Position numbers and translations under genes: made by a program. From the NCBI GenBank assembly GCA_947000775.1, contig CAMQGK010000638.1:19836501-19900500 (forward strand): a stretch of 64,000 bases of DNA, in the 5' to 3' direction. Source of the stretch: Pterois miles. Its lineage: Eukaryota > Chordata > Actinopteri > Perciformes > Scorpaenidae. The notes beneath the pieces were generated by a model that was not told the origin of the DNA, did not search any database, and saw nothing but the letters and a program-made list of their open reading frames with translations. This document shows positions 43,500 through 55,655 of this stretch, in pieces (within the stretch, counting starts at the first letter, position 1; every line of letters starts with the position of its first letter).

Positions 43500-44110
43500 A
43501 ACTTAACAAAATTATACTAAGGTATACTTAAGTATACTTGGTATTCTTTCTGTGTACTTAAGTACACAGTATACTACCAACAAGTATACAGAAAAGTCCA
43601 TGTATACTTGGCTTATACCAACAAGTGTACTTGGCAAGTATACAGAAATGTCCAAGTATGCTTGGCTTATACTGACAAGTATACAGAAAAGTCTAAGTGT
43701 ACTTGGCAAGTATACAGAAAAGTCTAAGTATACTTGGCTTATACTGAAAAGTATACAGAAAAGTACTTTAAATTAACTTAAAATATATTGCAGTCAAACC
43801 TAATAGTTTACTGAGAGTATACCTTAAAGTGTATTTTAACAAACTAAAAAATGGATCTATAAATATAATATATAACTAGTAAACAGTATACCTATTCACT
43901 TGTAGTGTAGTTCATATTATAGTTGCACTAAAAATACAACTTGGATGTAAACTGTACTCAAAGTTTGAATACTAATTTAAAGAATACTTAAAAGCATACT
44001 TTTATAAAATAAAAAGTGGGCCAATTTCGTCCAATGAAATACTGAAGTAGTATACTTAATAATAGTACATTGATATTAGTATACTTACAATAACCTTATT
44101 TGGGCGTATA
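43500..44110. repeat. AAGTATACTT-rich tandem region
   Basis: 'aagtatacagaaaagtccatg/tacttggcttatac' words repeat irregularly at 43510-43770, then thin out to 44110. Palindromic AGTATACT words dominate. Confidence 0.75.
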
Positions 44111-44329
44111 CTTCTTGTAAGGTTTGTTGTTGTATTTTATTTTTAGTACATTTTATTGTAGATCCCCATTAATTGTAATCACAGCTACAACTATTTGTGT
44201 TTTGATAGTTTAAATTGTTTGAGTCCAGTTTTGTTTTAAGGTCTAACTTAGCTCTGTTGTTATGTTATATTTTTAATAAAAAAGTACATTACCTCTGTTG
44301 TATGGAGCCACTGGAGGTCACAGCTGTGT

Positions 44330-45200
44330 AATTTTCATCGTGTATGGTTTGGCACAGTGCCTAAATACCTCTTAACGGATCCATGAAAAAGCACAACTTC
44401 TTGAAATTAGCATATATTTTGCAAACTACAGCTAAAGAGTCAAAAAGACGAACGCAGCCCAGCGAGGATCCGAGCTGCGGTTATTACCGTTCAGACAAGA
44501 TGGACGACATGACAGCTCCCCAAAAGAAGTATAATCCAAAGCCTCAGACATCTCGATCGCCCCCTGGTGGCGGGCTGAAGTACAGGTCATAAATCCCACC
44601 TCCCCCGTGTTACCGGATGGGACACGGGTCAAACTAAAAAGTCAAAGTACACGTCAGATAAACTTTTCGCAAGGATGGTTTCTTTCATTTAATATATTTT
44701 TTTCCATGACCATCACGAGTGTGTGTAATAGACTAATAATTTGATCATAGATGCAGTTATAGAGACATTATCGTAAACTGTTGTGTTTTTCTTGTCAAAC
44801 AACCCCATTCACCATGATGCTAATGTAGCAGCTATGTGGCTCACGCTAACTACTGTGGCCGGACACAGATCGTGATTGGCTCGGGAGGTTGTGGGCGGGA
44901 CCAACAGACCACATTACCAAAGAGTATAGAAGTAAAGATGCTTAAGTGCTGTGTGTTTTTGACAACAGCCGCTGCCGCCATTTTGGATAACGCTTATTAT
45001 ATTGATAACATTTTATTGTTCAACACAGGCCATTTCGGTAGAATATGACAACAGACTAGACTTCATTTAGTTTTACCTTTGTACGGCACCATTTAGGCAG
45101 ACGTTTTACTGCTGTCCGGTAGTCGCTTTCAGTCCAAAATGGCGGAAGCGCATCTTTGCTGTTGGGCAGTTATGTCGCGATGAAACGAACAATTGACTTT
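44330..45200. repeat. Dispersed repeat cluster upstream of ABHD5
   Basis: Includes 'cgccccctggtggcgggctgaag' (44560) and 'gccgctgccgccattttgga' to 'aaaatggcggaagcgcatctttgctg' (44968-45165), both typical of fish repeats. The second part is shared with 36365-36540. Confidence 0.55.
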
Positions 45201-45804
45201 TAACCTCTTGGCAACATACTCTCTTCGGTGGGAGGAAGTGGAGACGTACGATACCTACAAAAAACAAAAAAAATCAATAATTTGATTAATACCTCAGCAT
45301 ATCAATAAATTATATGGCTTTAAAGAATACCCTCCATACTTTTAAATATACTGATTTTAAAATCTTATTTGGCAACGACTGAAAACATAAAACTCAAAAA
45401 CTGCCAAAAACTATTGGATTATTTTTTTCCCCTCAAATTCATTCCAGTTGTTTAACAGACCCTGCTTCTTATTATATATATTATTTTATATTATTGTCAT
45501 ATGTATGTATGTGGCACTCTGCTGCCTTAATGTGTAGTTGGAAATACTAGAATACAGCCTCCAGATCTACAAGTTGACAACGAACTCAACGCGTTATTCC
45601 ACTAAACTGTCAGAATAATTTAGTTTTTCATTCATATTCCTGTTAACCACATTATTTTCTAGATCAATCTTATGCTGCACAGACACATACGTGGTAAAAG
45701 GGTATTTTGTTACTGGTTGTAACGTACAGATTTGAGATTGAGTTATTTGCGGGATGTACCTGAACGCCTCACAATAAATTGACAGTTACCCTCTCGCTGC
45801 TCCA

Positions 45805-45810
45805 CACGTG
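45805..45810. promoter_or_regulatory. E-box CACGTG just upstream of ABHD5
   Basis: CACGTG lies 34 bases before the first in-frame ATG, probably in the 5' UTR or core promoter. A candidate bHLH (USF/TFE-type) site; inference only. Confidence 0.3.
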
Positions 45811-45838
45811 GTCGCGACAAGATCAACAACAAAACACC

Positions 45839-45879
45839 ATGCGAAGAATGGCGGAGATACAACCGACCAAGGACCAAAG
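45839..45879 (+). CDS. abhd5: ABHD5 exon 1
   Basis: Encodes MRRMAEIQPTKDQ up to donor CAAAG|GTGAGT; phase 2. Confidence 0.8.
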
Positions 45880-48800
45880 GTGAGTTTTTCCTCCTTTAAA
45901 ACCGCTTTTATTTTATTTTTGTCTTTATACCATGGCGAGTTTTCTTGTTGTTTCACCCTGTGGATACCTTCCTGTTTTGTCATCAGCCAATTTTAGCTTT
46001 CTTTACAAACATACCTTTATTTAACAACCTTATTTAACAACCTCCGTTAAAACCGGGTTATTTAATGTATACTCGGTCACCGTCAAATATCCAAATAACA
46101 GTATCTACCAGTTAAAATCAATCAGTATCCTCTGGGGTACGACGTGTTCTTTTGGGCAGGTCTAATAGAAAAAAACAACTTTTTTGAACTCGTTCATAAA
46201 TCTCCGCCTGACTCTCTTTAACAAAATGTTGAATTTGTGTTGGTGTAACTGTCTTATGGTGCGTTTAATGTATACCGAATTGAGCAGAGGGTACTAGACA
46301 TTTATGTGAGCTCTTAAGTCATCTTTTACCAAGTCTACATACATGTATGGAAACAAGTCAACATTAAATTGAAATATTTTTAAATGACATTTGGCATAAA
46401 GGTCACAAAATATAAAGTATCTACGCTTCACTCGTTTACATGATGTCAAGATTTTCTAGAAGGGAGATTCAGGGAAGCACTGTATAGACTGCATACCATC
46501 AGCGCTGATAGCAGCAATGTCATATGGTCAAAGTTCAATGTATAGTTTGTCTTAGTCTTTGTTTGCATGTACTTTAAGTGTCCTATCTGCCTGCCTGTGT
46601 GTTCATGTCTGCTGTCTGAATCACAGCTCCTGGATTTTAAGTTGGCTTCCCTCTTGGTGCCCCACTTCTCCCTCTCAGCTAAAAGATGCAGAGGAAAAAA
46701 TGCTTAACAGTAAGTGTGCTGATGAGTCACAAGTTTTGGTGCTGCATTGTCTAAATACTGAGAGGTTTGGTGTCTCTTTAATATTTTTCCCATTTCCCTT
46801 ACTTTACCTCGCTCTACCCATCCCATAATCCTCCCCTGTACTGCAGGTGTGAAGCTGCCTTTCTCCAGGCAGCACATACGGATATCCAACAACAACTATC
46901 TGTGGACCTTAGCTTTTTCCACTCAGCCATACTCTCTCCCCGAGCCCCCTGCCCGGCCCAGGTCTCCTCTGGTTCTGCTGCACGGCTTTGGAGGTGGGCT
47001 TGCCCTTTGGGCCCAAAACCTGGACTCTCTCTCCAGCGGTGGACCGGTCTACACTCTGGACCTGCTGGGCTTCGGCAGGAGCAGCCGCCCCCAGTTCAGC
47101 ACCGATTCCGCTGTGGCTGAGGAGCAGTTTGTGGAGGCCCTGGAGGAATGGAGGGAGAAGGTGGGACTTGAGGAAATGGTGCTGCTGGGACACAACCTGG
47201 GTGGATACCTGTCCGCTGCATACACGCTCAAATACCCACACAGGTGATACCTACAGAGAACTTTATCCTGCTGTTTAAAATCTCAAAAGTCTGTGAATCT
47301 TTGTGTTTGTTTATGCACTTTGGTACACTGTACGATGAGTAAATGTGTGTTTGCGTCCAGGGTCAAACATCTGCTACTAGTGGAGCCATGGGGGTTCCCA
47401 GCACGTCCAGAGAACCCAAACCACAGCTCCATTCCAGTGTGGATCAGAGCCATGGGGGCCGTTATGAGCCCCTTCAACCCTCTGGCTGGACTCAGACTGG
47501 CTGGGCCTCTAGGTCAGCACACTCACACATCTGTCTGTCAGTCGATTAAAACATTTAATCCTGATTAATCACATGATTGTCAGAAGTTAATCAGAATTTA
47601 ATGCAAATTAATCACATTTTTTCTGTTCAGAATGTACCTTAAAGGGACATTTCTCAAGTACTTAGTACTCTTATCAACATGGGAGTGGGTACCAAACAAA
47701 TTTGCATTAGCGCCGTATTTTCGCATTAACTTTGACAGCTCTAATTCTTGTAAATCCTTTAGCTTTGTAACACAAAAAGCATGCGGCCGCTTGTCTGCGT
47801 TGGCATCGCTTCAACCGTCGTCTCTTTCTATCATCTGATTTTGAATGTTTGTATCTTCTCTCAGGTCCAATGCTGGTCCAGACAACCAGGTCAGATTTCA
47901 AGCAGAAATACTCTTCTGTGTTTGATGACAACACAGTATCTGACTACATCTACCATCTGAACGCCCAGACTCCAAGGTGAGAAACACTGTAAACTTTGGT
48001 ATTCATCTACCTGGACCCTATTTTCCTACATTTTTGTGTCTAATAGCTGACTAATAGCGACAAGACGGCTCAGGAGCTGCAATGTGGTGCTATCGGGCAA
48101 GCTGACACCGTCATTTACGTCCACTAAAAGTGTTTTAGTGTTATCTAAAGAGTTTCAACGTCCTGGCTGAATATTTAGATGTTTTCCACAATGTGGAGGA
48201 GGTCTTTGAATTCGATGGCCATCCGTATTTATTTAAAGTTTACGGATATTCAGATGTCACAAGACTTCTCCTTGAGCAGGACTTGGACACAATAACAAAC
48301 AGACCAGATCACGTGAAAAGTAAGAAAACCTTTTAATTTCTCTGTAGGGTTCTTTCCGCAAACTTTCCACATTTTTCCAAGGGGTTCACATTTTTCATAG
48401 CCCTCTCCCGGTTTCCTCCGGGGGTCACAATACTTCGGCTTTATGACAAATTTTTGCTTTTTTTGTCATTATCTCAACATGTTTCTGGCACTGTAGCCTA
48501 CAGTGTGTATACACACTACTGTTTCCATCCTGAAGGCAATAGAGCTACACCGAATGTCTTTTCCCAGCGGAGTTGAGCTGCTGCTTTCCTGCTGCTATTT
48601 TCATTCTTTAACTATCACCAGAATGCCGGAAACAAAGTTTCTGAAACTCATTTTTTTGAGGGGAGGACCACCAGATCCCTACTTTGCTTTTGAAATCCTC
48701 CCTATATTTTAGGTCTCAAGATGTATGCCTTTCCATAATGTTGTCAGACACTTTTAATAACAGTCTGAGCAAGTCAGTGGCAAAAAAAAAGCACTTTTAG

Positions 48801-49402
48801 TGAACATAAGGTTACGTTGATGCTGCTCATGTGCTCGTTTTCCTCAATACTGGTGTCCCCATTAGTCACTTAGACACAAAAACATGGGAAAATAGGATCC
48901 ATGTTGAAAAATACCAAAGTTACCTTTTAAGCACTGATGCTTTTTTACCCTCCAGTGTTATGTTTCTGTGTGTTTCAGTGGAGAAACAGCCTTCAAGAAC
49001 ATGACCATTCCCTATGGCTGGGCTAAGAGGCCCATGCTGGAGAGGATCGGCCAAATCCAGGCTGACATTCCCATTTCCTTCATCTATGGATCACGCTCCA
49101 GCATTGACAGTGACTCTGGATATGCGTTCAAGAAAACCAGGCCAGATGTGCAAATCAAGGTTCTTTTTAAATGGCTTCATGTCAAGTCTCGTCAATATGC
49201 GGTTTGAAGGAAATATCCACGACAGCTTTATCTCTAAACCTCTAAACAGCTGACTCTTTCTGTTCAACTGTGTGTCTGTCAGGTGATCAGAGGAGCGGGC
49301 CATTACGTTTTTGCCGACCAGCCCGCTGACTTCAACCAGACAGTCCTTCAGATCCTCGCTATGACGGAGAAGGAAAGCCAAGACGAGGGAACGAAGCAGT
49401 GA
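45839..49402 (+). CDS. abhd5: ABHD5 / CGI-58, lipid-droplet lipolysis co-activator (complete)
   Basis: Seven exons: 45839-45879, 46627-46709, 46847-47243, 47361-47512, 47865-47976, 48979-49159, 49283-49402. All junctions are GT-AG and phases join to 361 residues (human 349). ABHD5 activates the triglyceride lipase ATGL/PNPLA2 at lipid droplets and is restrained by perilipins (established). Visible marks: Trp-rich droplet anchor W16/W20/W24 (SWILSWLPSWCPTS); HGFGGG oxyanion region (87-92); pseudo-elbow GHNLGG with N158 in place of the catalytic Ser; an acid-loop Asp (D305); and H-x4-D (HYVFAD, 329-334). R301 and G328 correspond to residues reported as needed for ATGL activation. Asn instead of Ser separates it from ABHD4. 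Start choice: ATG at 45839 or 45848 (in frame); the second gives MAEIQPTK, closer to the human MA start. Confidence 0.95.
46627..46709 (+). CDS. abhd5: ABHD5 exon 2
   Basis: Trp-rich lipid-droplet anchor followed by PSQLKDAEEKMLN; acceptor AATCACAG, donor AACA|GTAAGT. Confidence 0.92.
46847..47243 (+). CDS. abhd5: ABHD5 exon 3
   Basis: Core of the alpha/beta hydrolase fold: LVLLHGFGGG, DLLGFGRSSRP, and the Asn-containing elbow GHNLGGYLSAAYTLKYPH; donor CACAG|GTGATA. Confidence 0.95.
47361..47512 (+). CDS. abhd5: ABHD5 exon 4
   Basis: Reads VKHLLLVEPWGFPARPENPN and then IPVWIRAMGAVMSPFNPLAG, near-identical in pattern to vertebrate ABHD5; acceptor GCGTCCAG, donor CTAG|GTCAGC. Confidence 0.95.
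47530..47750 (+). mobile_element. MITE-like element in ABHD5 intron 4
   Basis: Starts 'gtcagtcgattaaaacatttaatcctgattaatcac' and ends 'cgcattaactttgacagctctaa', both typical of a widespread fish repeat. Confidence 0.55.
47865..47976 (+). CDS. abhd5: ABHD5 exon 5
   Basis: Reads LVQTTRSDFKQKYSSVFDDN and then TVSDYIYHLNAQTP; acceptor TTCTCTCAG, donor CCAAG|GTGAGA. Confidence 0.95.
48166..48335 (+). pseudogene. Protein-like fragment in ABHD5 intron 5
   Basis: An open stretch reads FHNVEEVFEFDGHPYLFKVY and then GYSDVTRLLLEQDLDTITNR, which looks like real protein and is not ABHD5. The stop follows shortly. Probably a remnant of a transposon-encoded or retrocopied gene; the source is not identified. 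Confidence 0.4.
48979..49159 (+). CDS. abhd5: ABHD5 exon 6
   Basis: Reads GETAFKNMTIPYGWAKRPML and then IYGSRSSIDSDSG with the acid-loop Asp and R301; acceptor TGTTTCAG, donor ATCAAG|GTTCTT. Confidence 0.95.
49283..49402 (+). CDS. abhd5: ABHD5 exon 7 (terminal)
   Basis: Reads VIRGAGHYVFADQPADFNQT and ends at TGA 49400-49402. Acceptor GTCTGTCAG. The C-terminal tail MTEKESQDEGTKQ is longer than in human. Confidence 0.93.
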   Translation: MIRGAGHYVFADQPADFNQTVLQILAMTEKESQDEGTKQ

Positions 49403-49590
49403 GCGCCCCCTCATTCAGACGACACACAGGAGGGTTTAACCAACCCAAACCCATTAGCTGTTTAAGCCTCTTTATCGTGCACTTTACTCCTAACAGAGAA
49501 CACTGACTGAGGACACTTCATTCATTATTTAGGGTCAAAGGTCAGATGATGCCACAGGTTTCTTTATCCAACCTCTATAAAAGTTTTGTA

Positions 49591-49596
49591 AATAAA
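49591..49596 (+). terminator. abhd5: ABHD5 polyadenylation signal
   Basis: AATAAA 189 bases after the stop codon, followed by T-rich sequence at 49612-49625. Gives a short 3' UTR of about 210 bases. Confidence 0.65.
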
Positions 49597-49639
49597 TGGA
49601 AGATGCACTCTGTATTTTTTTCTGAGAAACTGTTGGGCA

Positions 49640-50120
49640 ATTCTTCTATAAAAATCTCTGAAGGGAATATAATATTGTTTTGGGTTGATGTTCTTTTTCT
49701 GACCCCTCACCCACTCTGAGAGAGATATGAGGGAGAAGTGTATGGGGGCAAAGGGCTGGTGTGTTTTCCAGGAAACTTCCTCACTTCTCCAGAGATGCTA
49801 TGAATGAGAGTGGCCAGCAGGTGGCAGCACAGTAGCATTATATGCACACTACCTCCCCTCTCCCTTGCAGAGCTGTGAATCCCATACAAAGCTGCACCCT
49901 CACATGCATATTGAGTTGAGTGACCTGCACTCAGGAGACCTGGACAGTGATGCTTTAAGAGCAGCACAGCTCTCGGCTCTCTGCTAAGTCACAACTGCAG
50001 TGACAGAATAGGGTCAGAGATGTGTGCTGGACTAAAAATAGGCCTTCTGTTTCAAGGGGCGGCGACATAAACTTCTCCTGCAGACACGTTTTAAATACTC
50101 TGCTATGATAAATACTGTGT
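49640..50120. other. Intergenic, nothing recognised
   Basis: No clear repeat or exon apart from a short 'gtggccagcaggtggcagca' phrase. Confidence 0.4.
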
Positions 50121-50121
50121 T

Positions 50122-50607
50122 TAAAGGAACAATATGTAACAATATGAGGGATTAATTAGCAGAACTGGAATTTAATATTTCTGTTTTCATTAGTGTTGAA
50201 ACTAAGAGTCATGTTTTCGTTAGATTAGAGGGAGCCTTTCATATCTGCATAAGGAGCGGGTCCTCCTCGTGGATGCCATGTTTCTACAGTAGCCCAGAAT
50301 GCACAAACCAAACACTGGCTCTAGCAGGCATTTTTATGTTACCTGAAGGTCACTATAGCTCTCTGACATGCTTGTGAAACTGCAGTAACGTGAGCCACAT
50401 ACTGCAAAACTGTGGTGCCACAAGCCGTCATCTGACCTCCGTTGATCCTAAAGTAGTGTGGATGGCCTCCGAGTGAGCCGAATGGTGTTTGCGGTTTTGT
50501 ACTTGGCGGCTCATGTTCCTTCAGTTTTGGAAAGGGAGGAGTGAGTGGAGGGGTACTCAATTGGTTGCAATTGCACCATTAGATGCTGTCAAATCCTACA
50601 CACTGCA
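50122..50607. mobile_element. Common teleost DNA repeat
   Basis: 'aaaggaacaatatgtaacaatatga' to 'atgctgtcaaatcctacacactgc', with internal 'ggagcgggtcctcctcgtgg' and 'cagtagcccagaatgcacaaacc'. A recognisable, abundant fish repeat; nearly full length. Confidence 0.65.
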
Positions 50608-50609
50608 TG

Positions 50610-51780
50610 CACATGGTTTTCCCACATAAAGAGGTAACAGTGGTCTGGTAAACCAACTTCTTTCTAACTCAGCAGCCACACATCATTTACAAATTCCTGC
50701 CGTCAATCTCCCTCTTTTCCAATGATTGTTATTGCAGTGTGTCAATGGAGGACAGTGGGAGGAAGTGAGGATGTGTCTATGATTTAAACATTGCTTGATT
50801 TAAAATATACAAAAAAAAGTGTTTTATTTGGAAGGAAATACATTCAACAAATTCATTTGCAAGCTCAAAATGCAGACATAAGAACCCTCAACAGTGCACT
50901 TTTAATACCATGCCTTTTTATTTTCAGTTGTCTCCAACAGACCTAAAGTCTGCAGTTTAGTAAAGCAAAAGAGGAGAGACTTGAGATGTTATTTTCCAGC
51001 AGCCTGGCCTTTACCCTCTGTTACCTAATCTGCCCGTCTCTGTCATTTCTAAGACATCAACCTGGCCCACCCCAACTGTCTCCTGGCAACAGGGTAGCCA
51101 CGGAGACCAAGTCTTTTGGCTCTCCGACCTGCAGGAAGTGATGCTGTGGTTGGACGGGGTAATTATGGGTTTTCTTGTTTTCTTGAAGATGCTGGCTGGC
51201 TGCTCGTCAAGACAGCAAGGAGTGTTCAGCAGGAGCTACACGTGTGCAGCCTCTCGGGATGGAGATGTGCACACAATGTGCCCAGGCCTCAGTCCATAAT
51301 ACTCACTTAATAAGCCTGCAGGCTTATTCGTCATGTCTCTCTCTGTCACCCGCTCAGTCACATGGGCACAAAATCATTTCATTAGGTAAAGTGAGAAATG
51401 TGACAGGAGCTTTCATACTGGGTTTGGCTATAATTGAATGCTTGAAGGCATGAAATAAGTACACATAAAAGGTAGAAGCACGCACTGTTGCAGCCTATCA
51501 GCTCCCAGTTTATCTTTAATCAGCACCACCACATACTGGTTTATGCAGCCAAAGCACCAGGAACTCATTTTTATAAGCTAACAGTAATAATCTCTCTCTG
51601 CTCTGCAAGACCAAACTGATATTTCACTGTTTGTTCCGGTTCATTTCAGGTCATAACCCGTAGTTTTAGAGTCAAAGTGTAACTACTCCCTACTTGATTA
51701 CAAATGTTGATATGAAAACCATGCAGCAGTTCTAAAGGTTGTCTTGGAGCTGCCTCGTACTATCAGTATCCATCACGGCT
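50610..51780. other. Intergenic, nothing recognised
   Basis: Unique-looking sequence; the small open frames at 51116-51453 lack splice or start support. Confidence 0.4.
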
Positions 51781-51782
51781 GC

Positions 51783-51952
51783 TGGAAGAAGTACATCTTC
51801 TACTAAAGTAGCAATATCGCCATCTAGAAATACTGTTATAAGTAAAAGTACTGTATTTATTAAGTAAAAGTAGCAATATCGGCATCTAGAAATATTGTTA
51901 AAAGTAAAGTGTAAAAGAAAAGTTTAAAAAAAGAAAATATTTTTTTTTTTTG

Positions 51953-52022
<70 letters not shown>

Positions 52023-52530
52023 CCATTAGAAATATAAGAAAATATACATTCTACAATATGTATATAATTCTAATATATATAAAGAAATATTTTATGTACC
52101 AAAATTAAATATAAGAAAATGAGAATGTAAAAACAAAAGTAAATGCTTATAAATAAATACAAAATGCTGAGAATTGGGATCTATTAAATGTGTTACATAT
52201 AAATACCAGAATTATAAAAATAAATGAATCAAAGTATTTCTTGTACAGTACAGTATAAATGCAGTATTAATGTACAGTTGTAATACTGTGCACATTATTA
52301 CACCATTAAGTCAGTATTGTATAGACCGGCTGATGAGTGAAATAAGTCCAGAAATAAAGTAACTAATGTCAGATAAATGTAGTGGAGTAAAAAATAAAAT
52401 ATTTCCCCCTGAGATCCAGTGGAGTAGAGGTATAAAGTAGCAGAAAATTAAAATATTCAAATAGAGTAAAATTACCTCTAAATTGTACTTGCGCGTAAGT
52501 AAATGTACTTAGTAACATTCCACCTCAGAG
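51783..52530. mobile_element. AGTAAAAGTA-type MITE with a (TA)n insert
   Basis: Begins 'ctggaagaagtacatcttctac' and ends 'gtaaatgtacttagtaacattccacc', which are inverted. The internal sequence 'agtggagtagaggtataaagtagc' is typical. A 66-base direct duplication around 'gcaatatcg(c/g)catctagaaata' occurs near the left end, and (TA)n is at 51954-52020. Confidence 0.6.
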
Positions 52531-54565
52531 CAGAAGCCCCATACAGTTGTGTTAATTTTCCATGTGACAGCCCACTAGTGTAATGAGATGCATCACACAC
52601 ATGCAGCTCCACTCCTGTTACAACAATTACCAGCCTGCTTAGTGACTGATGATATTTACAGATCTATTTATACCACCTAGTTGGCAGCCAGACTGACATT
52701 TGCACAATAAAAAATGACAATATTTCGATGTAGTCTGTGCTGTTATTAAATGAAAAGAATATCTAGAAAGTAAATCCCCCCCACCGGTGATCTGAAATGT
52801 ACCAGAACTCCCTAAATCCTCAGCTTTTTAAATGCAGTGAGAGCACTTCACAGCACCTCACAGCTCTCACATTACACCAAGGGCATCAGCGTCTTAATGA
52901 TCACAGCGTTTCAATTCTGGCTGAGTGCATCAGGAAAAAGCTAAGACTTTGCCAGCTGGTTGGTTATTCTCTACAGACGCAGCACAGGAAAAGCTGTCGA
53001 TGTGACGGCTTCTCTTCACCTCGCAGGAGGAGTGAAATGGATCCAAAGAGGCATTGAGACTTTTGCATTGAGACGTCTCATCAGTGACATTTCCGAGACT
53101 GATACTGAAGCGCTGCTGATTCATAATATCCTGTAAAGCAGGTAATTTCTCTCTCTTCACTGAAACTATTGATTCTTCAGAGCTAAAGCCAGGTTTGGAG
53201 CCACAGCCTGCCACCAAGCAAATGATTGTCCCAACTTACCTTGATTTAAACATACAGCTGGGCCTTCCTTACCCACTTATTTATACATATTACTCCATTA
53301 TCATTAGTGTTCCATATTCAGATGGCTAATTTATATGTACTAAGTTGTAAAATTGATGTAGTATTGCACTACCACAAAGTTTGGAGACTCATAAGAGACA
53401 GATTTAAAAAATGGTCAAAATTGATGTAGCAAAGGTAGAAATATCTTTACTAACTAATAATCCAAAAAGTGGCTCATAGTGCTGAGAATTATCCCCAAAC
53501 TGGGCTGTTCCCATCACCTCTGTGGAGCGTTTTAGCATATTTCAGCTCATTGTTTTGTTTTCAGACCTGGAACCGGGTTGACTCTCACCAGCACTTTCAA
53601 TCACCATCATTTTCTACAGCTGTTTTCAGTGTGTTCCAGTTCCCACACCACCAGAATTAATCAATTTAGTTGGCCAGAAAAAGATTTAATAAGTCCCAAT
53701 ACATCGTATGTAGTCAAATGCAGTATGCAAAAAATACCAGGACCACAATGAAACAAAAAGTAACTTGCTAGATTTGAAGAAAAATGGTTGAAAGATATAT
53801 TACAAATATAAACATGTTCAAATCAAGCACAGTTATGGTGCTGAATCTTATGTTCTAGCAAACTTATCAAGGAGTCAAAGGTCTTTAGCTGCACAGTTAA
53901 GAACAGGAGGACAACAGGTTGTGTGAAGTTAGTAGAAGTTGAAAGAAGTTTCTTTTGTATTGTCCGTACTGTGATGAGTTGCAAACTTCTATTTACAATA
54001 AAATGTCTGTTCAAAATCCAGAAATGTTTTGGTGCTCCGATGACGACAAATTGAAATGGCTATTTAATTTTAAAGCTTATAAGGTGGCTACTTTTGTTCC
54101 TCAAGCTTGGAAAAAAAACATCAGGATGGTTTATTTGTCTGGTATTATTTGTAATTTATGCTGCTACTCTGGTTTCTGCATTTGTCTCTTCTTTATTTTC
54201 TATATAATGTCAGATTATTTATGCATGACACAATAATAAATCATGTCCAACTATATCTGGTTGCATTTTGCAGTATTTGCTTTTCTGACTGTTCTTATCC
54301 ACAATCGTCTGTGCAGCAGATTAATAAGAAAGAGGGTCAAAGTTCAAAGTGCAATGTTATGATGAAACAGTATGTCCCAGTTGTATGTACTATACATGCA
54401 GCAGTACATACTTTGTAATGGCAGCTGCAGTATGTACTAAAAGTTAAAACAAAACAAAACAGAAAAACAACTATGGCATGTAATTTGGAAAGTAGCTGAA
54501 GTCTAAAAACCAGTGGGCAACCTCCTGGTCTGAGAAATGAAGTCAATACGGAAAAACCTTAAACC
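52530..54565. other. Intergenic, no gene recognised
   Basis: Several small open frames, none with start, splice or family support. Confidence 0.4.
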
Positions 54566-54569
54566 TGCT

Positions 54570-55655
54570 TTTCTTTCTAAGAGCCAGCAGGGGGCGACGC
54601 CTCCAGTTGTAAAAAGTAGTCTGATTGTATAGAAGTCTGAGAAAATGATCCTACCCCTCACTTGATTTATTTCCTCAGTAAACACTGAGTAAACTTGAGT
54701 TTATGGTCTCAGTCCCTAGTTTTGTCTTCTTCAACACAGCATGATGTTCATTTATTAAATAATGTTTCCATTTAGAGTCAAATAGACCATAAAGCAGGGT
54801 ATGATTTAGGGCGTGGCTACCTTGTGACTGCTACCACGGTGTCGTCCAGTCCGTGAGTCATCTGTGTTATTTTAAGGCGCATATTATATTTTAGGTTTCT
54901 ACTAGAACATGTTTATATGTTTTAATGTTAAAAAAAAAACTTACTTTTCTCCTACTAGCTGTGCTGCAGCGCCTCTTTTCACCCTCTGTTTGAGCTCCCG
55001 GTCTGCTCTGATTGGTCAGCTGGCCCACTCTGTTGTGATTGGTCGACCAAACCAAACTTTTTGGAATCTGCTCCAAAAAAAGCTGTGCTCTAACTAGGTT
55101 TGTGTGAAGTGTCACCAAGTAACAAACAAAGTGTGTTACCTGGTGACATCACCGTCACAGAAGAAAAGGGCAGGACTTCAAGTGAAGAGCTTTAGGTAGT
55201 TCAGGAGCAGTGTTTCTGTGGGGGGGAGTAACTCGCTTTGGCCTGGACTTTGGGCTTTGTAACTTTGCAGACCTTTTACATGCACAAAAATACACACTAA
55301 AGAAAAAAGATAAAGCCCAAAAGCATAATATGTCCCCTTTAATTGTAACATTTTGGTCACCTAAAAATGTCTTATTCAGTATTTGATTGTATTTAGCACC
55401 TTCCTCTCGCGTCACTCCTGGTTGCAAGAAAAAAACAAGATGGCGACGGCCAAAAATGAAGATGGCGACAGCCAAAATGCTTAGGCATTGATCTTGAATG
55501 GTTAAGGTTAGGCTAGGTCATCAAACAGCAAGTCTTGTGAGAGTTTTTGCAAGTTTTACAGGTTTCCTTCTAGACACAATCCTTCAAAATCCACAAACCA
55601 ATGGGTGATGTCACGGTGACTGCATCCAACTTCTTATATAAAGTCTGTGATAAAC
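54570..55655 (-). mobile_element. Dispersed repeat split by a second repeat
   Basis: Reverse copy of the family at 31575-32170: 54580-54850 and 55345-55650 are its two halves. The interval 54851-55344, ending 'gcataatatgtcccctttaa', is another common fish repeat inserted in it. Confidence 0.6.

Noticed and set aside
43500..43780. Possible CRISPR-like or short tandem array
   Set aside because: The units are irregular, without distinct spacers, in a vertebrate genome; a degenerate minisatellite.
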